A stretch of 64,000 nucleotides of DNA from Adiantum capillus-veneris (taxonomy: Eukaryota; Streptophyta; Polypodiopsida; Polypodiales; Pteridaceae), in NCBI GenBank assembly GCA_014529385.2, contig CM043951.1:111869469-111933468 (forward strand). The letters are read 5' to 3'. The position numbers and the translations under genes were made by a program. Below, piece after piece: positions 22,745-32,460 of the stretch (position 1 is the stretch's first letter; each line of letters starts with the position of its first letter). The notes under the pieces were generated by a model. That model was not told the origin of the DNA and ran no database searches. It saw nothing but the letters and a program-made list of their open reading frames with translations.

Positions 22745-22887
22745 TGTTGGAGCTATATATGGCTCACTCTACTGAACTTGGTCTCACCTATATATTTGTA
22801 TCTTGTCCTCAATATGAATCAGTCTTTGGGAGCGTATATGGTGTGTTTCTTGTCTCGTCTCTCTCTCTTTCTCTCTACATCTCAACA
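22745..22887 (+). repeat. copia-1 3' LTR
   Basis: 143 bp with the same ends as the other family LTRs, with GTGTGTTTCTTG replacing GTGTGTCTCTTG. It is followed by GTTCT, which should be one copy of the target duplication; the partner lies left of the window. The 35 bp from 22888 to 22922 are unassigned flank. Confidence 0.95.
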
Positions 22888-22922
22888 GTTCTAATCCATT
22901 GTAGTTAGAGAAGCTTTTATTA

Positions 22923-23165
22923 CACTATAACATATACGCGGTATTATCGCTCACATTACCGCAAAAAAACAAACAAACTTGAAATATAAAAATTCTCGTA
23001 TGCGGAAAATACTGCGGCAAAGTTTGCGGTAATGGTCTAGCGGTAACTACCACGGTAATGGCTGCGGCAATATTTCCGCGAACATAACCGCGCCTTTTGC
23101 TGCACAGATACCTGCAAACATTATCGCGACAGAGTTATCGCGAGCATTACCGCGGCAGGATTTAT
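22923..23165. repeat. CACTA-2 left terminus and subterminal repeats
   Basis: Within about 230 bp the motif ATTACCGC / GCGGTAAT and relatives (GCGGTATT, GCGGCAAT, TTATCGCG) recur roughly twelve times in both orientations. The right end (31675-31822) mirrors this. They are likely binding sites of the element's own DNA-binding protein. Confidence 0.85.
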
Positions 23166-23481
23166 TATAAAAAAACAAATGACCGTTTGGATTGTCGTTT
23201 GCAAGACCATCCAAAAGGTCATCTATTTTTTTATTTATTTTAGTTATTTTATAAAATTATTATTAATTACAACAAAATATCACAATTGGACAATACATTG
23301 AGCCAAAAAAAGATTGATAATTTCATTTACATAAGTGGAATTACAATTGGGGGAGGTATTGAGCCAAAAAATGATAGGTATTGCATTTACATAAAGGGCA
23401 AAAAAAGCCCGCGTGTACAAAATAGAGTATGGTCATGTGGGATAGGGCAAACGGGACCCGCGTATACAAAATAGAGGATGC
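23166..23481. other. No gene seen (CACTA-2 left interior)
   Basis: AT-rich stretch with a roughly 60-70-bp imperfect direct repeat: TTGAGCCAAAAAA.GAT..TTTCATTTACATAA at 23299 and 23360, and CCCGCGTATACAAAATAGAG at 23408 and 23457. It is the probable 3' flank of the minus-strand gene. Confidence 0.55.
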
Positions 23482-24396
23482 TCATGGGAGAGTTGGCGGC
23501 ATTTCACGTGGAACTCCTTGACTCTGCAAAACCATAAAAAAGAAATAATTAACACTTTGTTATTTAATATTTGATATAAAATCAACAATTTGATTATTTA
23601 GATAAGATTAAACTTACATGTTGCAGACTTCTGCACGCATTTTCGAACTCCTCTCGAGAGATCATTTGATTTTCAAACAACCAACACCAAGTTTGATACT
23701 CGGTATGGTTCTCTCTATATCTCTGCACATCTCTGGTCGGGCGACTCATGGTAATGTTATACTGACAAAAAATAGCAACCAATTAATTAAATGAAAAACA
23801 TTAGATTTTTTACAATAAAAATAATATTTTTACTTACATATTTGTCTTTCCAAGCCGTTTTTCCTCCCGAACCATAATGCGTAGGAGTCTGATGGGATCT
23901 GGCCTCAACTTGACACGTATACATCCTCGCACCCGTTGCCCTTTCATCCTCTTTCTCGCCCATAGCGGTTTCCCACTCCACATCATGGACATTTCTTGGC
24001 CGATAGCTATGCTCTGGAGACTCAGTTGTCTTCTTTTCCGCTCTCCTCACACTAGATTTTTTGTTCTTCAGAAATGTTTTGACATGCTCTTGCAACCATT
24101 TCCTTGAGAATTGTTGCCCCTCAGGGTTGGGGAAACGTATGTGCATGGTTGTCTCTATATATGTGAGGTTGTAGGGATGTTACTGATCAAATTTGAGAAA
24201 ACAATTGATATATGTGGAGTGGATTAATTGGTTGACGTGTGTGCGGAATCTCGTGCCCCTGCGCTGTCCCGAGATCCACCATACCTCCTCTATGAACCTG
24301 GTAGTATAACCTGCGAGCATTTGGTGAAGGCATGTCATGGTCCTCATCTTCAGCTGGAGCAGGGAGCGGTGACTGTGGAGGAGAATTTGTAGTACT

Positions 24397-24429
<33 letters not shown>

Positions 24430-25102
24430 AACAACAACTAGCTCTGCTCCCTCGTCGAGATCGAACGGCGCTAGCACGCGAGCTGCCCTGACGTTGACTG
24501 CCAGAAGAGCGCCGACGTGAATCTCGGGCAGAAGGTGGGATAGGTGATGGATAGGTGGACGCCCGTGGCGTCGGACCCTGTGGCGTCGCACCCAACGGCG
24601 TTGGACCCTGTGAAGGAAAAGTTGAACCTAGAGCTGTAGCTGGAAAACTCTGCAGGTATGGAGTGCCACCAGTCGGAGTAGAGACCTCTGATAATCCAAA
24701 AGCTGCTAGCTGCACCGGTGAATAGCGCTGCGTAAGGGTTTGCTGTGAACCTAGAGTTGTAGCTAGAAAACTCTGCAGGTATGGAGTGCCACCAGTTGGA
24801 GTGGAGACCTCTGATAATCCAAAAGCTGCTAGCTGCGCCGGTGAATAGCGCTGCGTAAGGGTTTGCTGTGAACCTAACCAGTCAGCCCGAAGATGCAATG
24901 CCCTCTCCACATCTGGATCGGTCACAGGTACGATAGTGGACCCACCTAGAGCGTCCCGAAACCAGCAGAACCCTGATGATGGCTGCTGAGGCGACGGCTG
25001 TGAATGATAGGCAGAGAGAGCGTCGGGATATGACATCCCGTCTGCCATGAAATCCTCAATGCTGCGAAAGCGTGGTGTGGAAGAAGAAGATATGGTCTGC
25101 AT
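23482..25102 (-). pseudogene. Transposase-24-like (TNPA-like) gene of CACTA-2
   Basis: Starts at ATG 25102 (MQTISSSSTPRF). The long Ser/Pro/Thr-rich N-terminus contains two copies of a 41-residue repeat with QRYSPAQLAAFGLSEVSTPT (24624-24869). Next come an Arg/Ser-rich stretch and a polyglycine run encoded by 30 consecutive C on the plus strand (24398-24427). Past it the sensible reading is in another frame (HDMPSPNARRLYYQVHRGG). A further exon ends at 23838 and holds RSHQTPTHYGSGGKTAWKD, the family core. Then come a 48-codon exon (23761-23618) and a last exon 23523-23482 ending at TGA. The splice pattern matches CACTA-1. The mononucleotide run puts the N- and C-terminal halves in different frames in this copy. 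Confidence 0.75.
24398..24427. repeat. Run of 30 cytosines
   Basis: An uninterrupted C30 tract inside the coding part of the transposase-24-like gene (polyglycine on the minus strand). Runs this long slip during replication and sequencing, so its exact length, and with it the frame of the gene, is uncertain. Confidence 0.95.
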
Positions 25103-25450
25103 TTATTACGACAAAGATTAAACTAGGGTATAAAATTTGAATATATGATTAAAAATTTACACATTGATTTTTTTCAAACATTGGATTTTTTAACATTGGA
25201 TTCTCTATAGTATCCAATGTTGAAAGAATCCAATGTGGAAAGAATCCAATGTGTGTCTACAACCTATAAAAGAGTCTTGCAAAGCCTTGAGTGCTAATAA
25301 GATATTAGTGTATTTATTGACTAATAAAAGATTATTGTGTTTATGATTAGTGTGACCGATTGCGCGATCACTTGGACGGTCATTGGGGCCTAATACGTCA
25401 CCTATGACTTAATCATGGAGGTATGTTTCTGTTTTTGTGTTGATTGTTGT
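25103..25450. promoter_or_regulatory. Probable upstream region of the CACTA-2 minus-strand gene
   Basis: AT-rich and without a gene. It contains a hairpin around ACATTGGATTCT..AGTATCCAATGT (25190-25220) followed by two more AATCCAATGT copies. Its position just upstream of the start at 25102 suggests promoter or leader; this is inference from position. Confidence 0.4.
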
Positions 25451-25454
25451 TTAA

Positions 25455-26845
25455 TTTAACATAATTAGTGTGTGTTTTAGTGTTGGCTTGTTTAATTGTC
25501 TTGTGCACACACTAATTAGTGTGTGTTAACATACACTAATTAGTGTGTGCATTGGCTTGTGTAATTGGCTTGTGCACACACTAATTAGTGTGTTTTAACA
25601 TACACTAATTAGTGTGTGCATTGAATTGTGCACACACTAATTACTGTGTGTTAACATACACTAATTAGTGTGTGCATTGGCTTGTGTAATTGGCTTGTGC
25701 ACACACTAACTAGTGTGTTTTAACATACACTAATTAGTGTGTGCATTAGATTGTGCACACACTAATTAGTGTCTGCATTGGCTTGTTTAATTTGTTTGTG
25801 CACACACTAATTAGTGTGTGTTAACATACACTAATTAGTGTGTGCATTGGCTTGTGTAATTGGCTTGTGCACACACTAATTAGTGTATGTTAACACACAC
25901 TAATTAGTGTGTTTTAACATACACTAATTAGTGTGTGCATTAGTGTGTGCACACACTAATTAGTGTGTGCATTGGCTCGTGTAATTGGACTATGCATTGG
26001 CCAATTCCATTGGTCAATGCACACACTAAATAGTGTGTGTATTGGCCAATCCAATTGGCTTGTACACACACTAATCACACACTAAATAATGTGTGTATTG
26101 GCCAATCCAATTGATCAATGCACACACTAATCCCAAACTAATACACACACTAATTAGTGTGTGAATTGGCCAATCCCATTGACCAATGCACACACTAATT
26201 AGTGTGTACATTGACCAATCACATTGGCCAATGCACACACTAATCACACACTAATTAGTGTGTGCATTGACCAATCACATTGGCCAATGCACACACTAAT
26301 CACACACTACTTAGTGTGTGTTAATGAGCACTAATTAGTGTGTGAATTGGCCAATCCCATTGACCAATGCACACACTAATCACACACTAATTAGTGTGTG
26401 CATTGGCCAATGTGATTGGTCAATGCACACACTAATAAGTGGGCCAATGCACACATTAATAACACACTAATTAGTGTGTGCATTGACCAATCACATTGAC
26501 CAATGCACACACTAATAACACACTAATTAGTGTGTGCATTGACCAATCACATTGGCCAATGCACACACTAATCGCACTCTAATTAGTGTGTGCATGGCCA
26601 ATCTCAAATTTAACATATTAGGTTATGCAAGTAATAAATTTAACAAATTTGACAAATCTAACAAGTTTAGATTTTGCAAGTAACTAATAATTAACAAATT
26701 TAAGTTTTGGTGTGTCTTTAGACACACTAATTAGTGTGTGCATTAGAATAATGCACACACTAATTAGTGTGTGTAAAGAACACATGCACTAATTAGTGTG
26801 TAAAGAACGTACACGTGCACTAATTAGTGTGTGTGTATGCATGTG
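25455..26845. repeat. Palindrome array CACACACTAATTAGTGTGTG between two divergent genes
   Basis: About two dozen copies of the core ACTAATTAGT, many within the perfect 20-bp palindrome, spaced irregularly at 25-90 bp. Spacers are GCATTGGCTTGTGTAATTGG-type in the first half and GACCAATCACATTGGCCAAT-type, itself nearly palindromic, in the second half. Four further copies lie at 26720-26840. The array separates the starts of the two CACTA-2 genes. It could be an operator array, a source of foldback RNA, or a slippage-prone satellite. Confidence 0.95.
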
Positions 26846-26945
26846 TATGCATGTGTGTGCATGCGTGTGTATGAGTGTATGCATGTGTGTATACGTGTGT
26901 GTATGCGTGTGTGTGTGTGTATGCGTGTGTGTGTATGCGTGTGAA
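26826..26945. repeat. GT-rich microsatellite
   Basis: Irregular (GT)n with interspersed ATGC and ATAC steps directly after the last palindrome copy. A frame passing through it (cysteine/valine-rich) is an artefact of the repeat. Confidence 0.9.
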
Positions 26946-27470
26946 AAACTCAAAAAACATAACAACAGAACTTACATGGAATTGAAGCGCTTGTTGGGAG
27001 AGGGTAGGAGAGTGGAAGAGTAGAGATGGTGGAGAGTAGAAGAGTAGAGATGGAGGAAGAGCTCAAGGTTGTGAGGTTCGCGCTCTCGGCTTCTGTGGAG
27101 AAGACGATGAAATTCGAATTTTAGGGCTTTCATCTTCGCGGGGCACGCAGGTGCCCCTATTTATAAAAAAAATTGAAATTTGATTTTCCGCTCCTATTAT
27201 CGCGTGGATTACCGCAATCATTACCGCGTCTATTACCGTGGCGCAAATTCGGGCCATATAAACAAATGGACACGTTCTGACATTATTACTATTGATCCTC
27301 AAAATCTATTGGTACTATGTTTTTTATAAAATATATATAAAATGAAAGTATTCATAGTACTTTGAAAATGACATTTTTACCTAAAAGTTTAATTTTTACT
27401 TTTTACTGATATTTTATTAACATTCTTTGGTGATTTGATTTTAATTAGTGTATGTAATTTATTAATGTAG
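26946..27470. promoter_or_regulatory. Upstream region of the CACTA-2 TNP2 gene with a motif cluster
   Basis: Contains a second cluster of the subterminal motif (ATTACCGC, ATTATCGCG, GGATTACCGC) at about 27195-27245, some 230 bp before the first recognised TNP2 exon. The element's DNA-binding protein may therefore act at this promoter as well as at the ends. A true first exon with the start ATG may lie here but I could not identify it. Confidence 0.5.
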
Positions 27471-30400
27471 GTTGCTTGGGATGATTTTGGCTCGTCCACT
27501 GAACCGGATAGATCACGGTGGTTGGCCGAGCGATTACCATGCCCATGCGTGTGGTGCAAATGCGCCATTGCTCGACTTCGACGGATATGCTTGAGCCATG
27601 TAGAAGATTATCGACTATGGGACGATCCTCGCAAGCGTGCACGGATGGAAACAAACGATCCGCGAATTGTAGCGGCTATTGACGTCACCCCTCATTGGCA
27701 TGTGGTTGGTGGAGGAGGGGAAAGAAGGGTGGAAGAGCGCATGCACCAAGAATCCATTAGAGAGGGAGGAAGCACATCAAATCAGCCAAGTACTGCTGCT
27801 CCCTCTTATCCGAGTGACCACATCCCATCTCCTTACGTGGATGCATAAGACGACCATTTGCATAGAATAGTTGAGGATCTCTTTGCACGAGAGAAGGAGC
27901 ATGAACCAGACTGTGCATGCGAAGAAGCTTCCGAGCGAACGACGAGTGAGCTACTCGATTTGTCACACACCGCACTATATGATAGATGCTCTTACTCCAT
28001 TTTAAGGGCATCTCCCGAAGTCCTTAACCTTCAGGCGATGTTTGGATGGAGCAATGCTAGTGTCGACACACTTTTGAGGTATGTATACAGATTGTGAAGG
28101 ATGCTTGTGGAGTGCATAAATTAGCTTCTAATGTACTTTCTTCTTGTGATAGATTGCTAGGAAGGATGCTGCCAGCTGGCAATCACATGCCAGAGAATAG
28201 ACAAAAAGCCCGCGAAGTGGTGACTGCATTAGGGATGGATGATGATCGCATTCATGCTTACGTGAACGATTGTGTGCTCTTTCATAATGAGCATGCCGAT
28301 TGTGACACATGTCCATCGTGCGGGGAGCCTAGGTTCAAAGAAGGAATGCAGAGCAACAAAATTCCATGTAAAGTTTTGAGGCATTTTCCACTCATCCCTC
28401 GCATCCAACACATGTTTAGATCGAAGGGTACGAGCGAGCTTTTGAGTTGGCATGCAAAAAATCGCTCCACAGATGGTATTATGAGAGTGCCAGCTGACTC
28501 ACCAACGTGGAAGCACATAGAGGACACATGGCCAGAGTTCAGGGATGAGCCTCGTCACTTGAGGATTGGGTTTGCTAGTGATGGAGTGAATCCATTTGGG
28601 CACCGCTCTACTTCATGGAGCACTTGGCCGGTGGTTGTTGTAAACTACAATATTTCGCCTTGGGAGGCAACAATAAAGGGAAACATTTTACTATCACTTC
28701 TCATTCCAGGAAAGCACAAGGTAAAAAACATGGATGTATATCTGCAGCCTCTTATTGATGAGCTTGAAGAACTATGGAGAGGCATAGATGTCATTGACAT
28801 TTCACAGCCACCACGAGACCGCAAAGCCATCATCAAGTGCATCCTCATGTGGACCTTGCATGATTACCCAGGATTTGGAGAGGTATCTGGTAAGTATGCA
28901 CATGTTAATTGTACTCTTTGCTTTAGGTTTATCGTTTCATGTGTAACATTTGTTTACCTCTTGGCAGGATTGGCAACATCTGGACATAGTGTGTGTCCCA
29001 CTTGTGGCCCTTTCCTTGTGAAAGAGAGACCTCCTCTTCTTGGGAAGGTGATCTATCCCAACAACGATCGTTTCCTACCTCCTTCACATCGTAGATATGC
29101 TCCCCCTATCAATGGAGTGCAGCCGTTCCATTGGAACATGGCTGATTGGGTGAAGCATTGGGAGGAGCATCATGGTACCTCACCGCCTCCCAATGGGATA
29201 CCAAAGGGTATGTCGAGGTACTCAATCTTCTTGTCGCTCCCCTATTGGTCTTCGTTGAAAATTCAGCACTTATTGGACCCTATGCATGTATTCAAAAATG
29301 TTGGGCAAGCTATATGGGATCACATAATTGGCAACAAGGATTCATTGGGTGCTAGGGAAGATTTAAGAGCCATTAGACGTCTCTCCCCTTCAGCCACGTC
29401 CCGCATGGGGGAGCGGGGAAAGATGATTCTCCCAAAAGCACCGTGGATAATGTCAAAGGCATACCATGAGCGGACAAAGCAAGTTATTGCATCCATCAGA
29501 ACTCCAACGGGATATATGCGGTCACTCAAAGGTGCTTTCACAAAAACCAAAAAGGGTGGCTCCACTCAATTGTATGGATTGAAATCCCATGATTGGCATA
29601 AAATCCTTCAGGTAAGAGTAGAACAGTTTGTGGTGTCTATGTGTCCTTATATATAGGTTGACATTCACTAAGATATTTTATTGCTTGTAGTTTGTACTTC
29701 CCATAACTATTAGTGGTTATGGGGACACTAAGGTGAGGGCTGCAATATTCAAAGTGGGTGAGATTGTGAGGTAATGGGTTTTTTTCAAGTACTATATCAT
29801 GTTGTGCATGCATGAACTTTGGAAAATTTTTTCATCTACTATATAACGTTTGCCCTGTAGATTTGTGAGCTCCAAGGAGATAGAAGTAGAAGCCATACCA
29901 GTAGCCCATCAGCTCGCAGTAGAGGCAGTGTGTGCTATTGAGGATGCATTCCCACGTACAATCCTTGTTAGCCAAATACACCTATTGCTTCACCTTGTTG
30001 CGGAGATTGCCATTTGTGGGGTGGTTCACTCTAGATGGATGTTCTTCTTGGAGAGATTCTTGAAGACTTTAAAGGATTTTGTTAGATTGAGGTCACAACC
30101 GAAGGTATGCAAAATAAATACAATATAGATAGCATTTATACGCTATGGAGTTACTAATAAAAATATGTGGTTTTAATGTTTTCACGCGAGCATGGCAGAA
30201 GGTTGGGTGGTGCAAGAGGCATTTGTGTATGTCTCATAGTATCTCATCACAGTGGATCCATCATTGCCTCGTCTGTGGAGTGAAGAAGAGGATCCTAGGA
30301 AGCACTCAACCATTCCCAGTGGAAAAGGCTCACTCTTGGTCATGGATAGAGAGTTTCATGCCATAGTCAACAACTACTCTTTACTCAATGCCACTATCAT

Positions 30401-31440
30401 GACCAAATGGGTCAATATGTACTTGGAAGCCAGCTAGAGAAAGGGATAGAGATACATGGAAGAGGTCCCATGGAGGTAGACGTGCACCTCCTTTTCCTAA
30501 AGAGCTTGCAAAATATCCTGACTTGATTCAAGTAGAGTGGATCCATAATGCCATGACCAATGCCAAAGCACAAGGAGAACAAATAAGCCCTAAAGAATGG
30601 GAGTATGCGTGAGGATGCTTGCGCATGGTGAGTGTGTATATGTTATGTATGCATGTATGCAAATCACTTAATGAAATGCGATGTAACCTCTTATGCATTG
30701 TGATTGTAGGGTCTCATTTTCAACTCCATTTGGTCCGAATGCCGACATTTTCGCACCCGCAAGATAGATAAGCGTCGGACCACTATGATTGTGGCGTGAT
30801 GGGAAAGTTTGACACAACAACAGATGAGGTCAGATATTGTGGTACTATAGAGAGAATAATCAAAGTGGATTTCAGATCTTTTCACAAATTCCTCTTTGAG
30901 TGTCGATGGTTTGCGGGTGAGGTCAAAAGACATGAAAATGGGCTCATTATGGTGGATTCCACCCAATTCCATCGGGGAAAAACTGACAACTTGGTGTATC
31001 CTAGTAGTTGTGAGCAGGTAATTTAGGCTATGTGCAATTAACTTAAATTAAAAATTTAAGTTATGTATATCAGCTTATTCTTAGTGTGTGACGTACAGGT
31101 CTTTTATGTGCCATGTATATATCAAAGAAGACTTTGGTATGTCATTCCAGTCACGCCGCGGGGTATATCTATCTTTGCAGAGACGGACATTGAGCCAGTA
31201 ATTGATCCCATCATACCATCACCACAAGATGCAAAGGAAGATATGGTAGAAGTTGAAGAAGGTCAGCCAAGCCTTGCAAATAGTCATCTTGAGGAGGAGG
31301 AAGAGGGAGAAAGCGATGATGATTCTACAGGAGGTGATGGAGAGGAGGAAGAATCTCTAAATTTGTTTATTGATTTGAATACTATGGGTCTAAATATGGA
31401 TCCTAGTGCTTGTAGAGATCTTATACAAGATGAGAATTAA
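27471..31440 (+). pseudogene. TNP2-type CACTA transposase, multi-exon, broken
   Basis: Exon from 27471 after an AG: transposase-associated zinc domain (RLPCPCVWCKC, then LSHVEDYRLW), in-frame TAA at 27846, reading on to about 28080. TNP2 core about 28094-29611: VNDCVLFHNEH, CPSCGEPRF, SDGVNPFGHRS, an intron near 28890-28967, CPTCGPFLV, LLDPMHVFKNVG and GLKSHDWHKILQ. Short exon near 29690. DUF4218 from 29861 (HSRWMFFLERFLKTLKDFV), continuing about 30200-30610 with a frameshift near 30432 and a TGA at 30610 where CACTA-1 encodes Arg (EYSRGC). DUF4216 at 30796-31020. Acidic C-terminus to TAA 31438. Domain order equals CACTA-1 but this copy keeps the N-terminal domain. Confidence 0.88.
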
Positions 31441-31822
31441 TAAAACTCTCCATTCTTTCACTTGGTGTAGTATATGATTAATTTGCAAATGTTTCGTTAT
31501 GTGCTTATGAATAGTATTTGTAATGGTTTTGTTGTGAGTTCAATGATTTATGTATAGAATTTTTAGAGTGAAAGAGAGATTAAGTGAAGTGAGCAAGCAT
31601 TCTGGAGAGTGTAGGAGTTGTATTGGATTTAAATGGAAACCCGCGGGAGAGGGAGGGGGAAGGGGGTCCAACCTGTCTTAGCGGTAATGTGAGCGGCAAT
31701 AATCGCGGAAATTTGCACGGTAATATTTGCGGTAAAGTGCGGCTTCAGCATCAAAAGGATTCTCTCTCCTCTCTCTTGTTTTGCGGTAATGGTCCGCTGT
31801 AAACACCACGATCTCTCATAGT
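31441..31822. repeat. CACTA-2 3' flank and right terminus
   Basis: Untranslated end of the TNP2 gene, then from about 31675 a cluster of GCGGTAAT / TAATCGCGG motifs, ending CTCTCATAGTG. TTA follows as target duplication. Confidence 0.85.
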
Positions 31823-31825
31823 GTT

Positions 31826-32440
31826 AACCTAATCTCTATTTTCTCATAAGTCTTAATTCTCCTATTCCATTATGTTATGAAGTAGTTTCACCTTTCTCAT
31901 TATTCTAGATTTGAGTGTGTGATATGACTACTTGCTTATAAACCAGTCCTATCCTTCTATGAGCATTCGATTTGCGATATTTAACATCTCTAACTAGGTT
32001 AATTAAGTTGGTTCTTAATCTTGTGATAAGTGTGTGTGTCCTATTGTTTGCTTGTGTGTGGATGGGTTTCATGAAACTCTAGCACCATTCACCTTGTGTG
32101 TGTATCTTTCGATGAGGTGTTTTGATTGGCATGTGGTGATTGGAGAGGCCAACACCAATGCAATTAGTGTGTGCTTGTCATGAGTGTACTTTGGGATTCT
32201 AGTCTATGGCAGGTCGGACTTTGGTGGGATTAATGTGTGTAGGAGATACTTGGTTGATGATGTGATTAGAGTAAGTGATTCATGGCTAAACTCTATTGCA
32301 TTGGATAAGCATACTCTTGAATCCTCTCATTCGATACATCCAATGCTCGTGCTTCCATGCCCTAGCCAGGTTGCCGATCATAGGATTGATAATTTTGTTG
32401 GTCTTGGGTTGATTAGGCTATGCTACGATTGCTTCCAACA
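31826..32440 (+). repeat. Probable right part of an old LTR (Ty3/gypsy type)
   Basis: Inferred because the sequence ends CCAACA at 32440 and is followed after two bases by a tRNA-Asp-like primer site. The left end is not visible and is probably interrupted by CACTA-2. No protein-coding sequence is seen. Confidence 0.45.
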
Positions 32441-32442
32441 TT

Positions 32443-32460
32443 TGGCGCTACTGTCGGGGA
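32443..32460 (+). other. tRNA-Asp-like primer binding site of an old gypsy element
   Basis: TGGCGCTACTGTCGGGGA resembles the Athila/Tat primer site TGGCGCCGTTGCCGGGGA, with four changes. The better copy at 56334 belongs to the element at the right edge. Confidence 0.55.

Larger units (their letters stand above)
1..22887 (+). mobile_element. copia-1: old Ty1/copia retrotransposon, interrupted by copia-2 and CACTA-1
   Basis: Host element of the nested block. By alignment with copia-2, its 5' LTR and primer site lie about 445 bp left of position 1. Its sequence is 1-2249, then 7747-8896, then 21727-22887. Each junction is proved by a target duplication: GGTAT around copia-2 (2245-2249 and 7742-7746) and AAG around CACTA-1 (8894-8896 and 21724-21726). 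The 3' LTR is 22745-22887. It is the oldest of the three well-preserved copies, because it contains the others and has the most nonsense codons and a deletion of roughly 490 bp near 21920. It is non-autonomous now. Confidence 0.95.
22923..31822 (+). mobile_element. CACTA-2: second En/Spm transposon, with divergent genes
   Basis: 8900 bp from CACTATAACATA to CTCTCATAGTG, so only CACTAT is shared as inverted repeat. It is flanked by the 3-bp duplication TTA (22920-22922 and 31823-31825). Both ends and a site at 27180-27245 carry a private motif ATTACCGC / GCGGTAAT. A transposase-24-type gene runs left (25102-23482) and a TNP2 gene runs right (27471-31440). Between them lies a long palindrome array. 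Several stops and a frameshift suggest it is no longer autonomous. Confidence 0.92.

Noticed and set aside
25455-26845. CRISPR array or centromeric satellite
   Set aside because: Repeats are palindromes with irregular spacing and repeated spacers inside a transposon; there is no CRISPR context and no monomer of nucleosome length.
26796-27023. Cysteine/valine-rich frame after the palindrome array
   Set aside because: It is a translation of a GT-rich microsatellite with no domain and no conservation signal.
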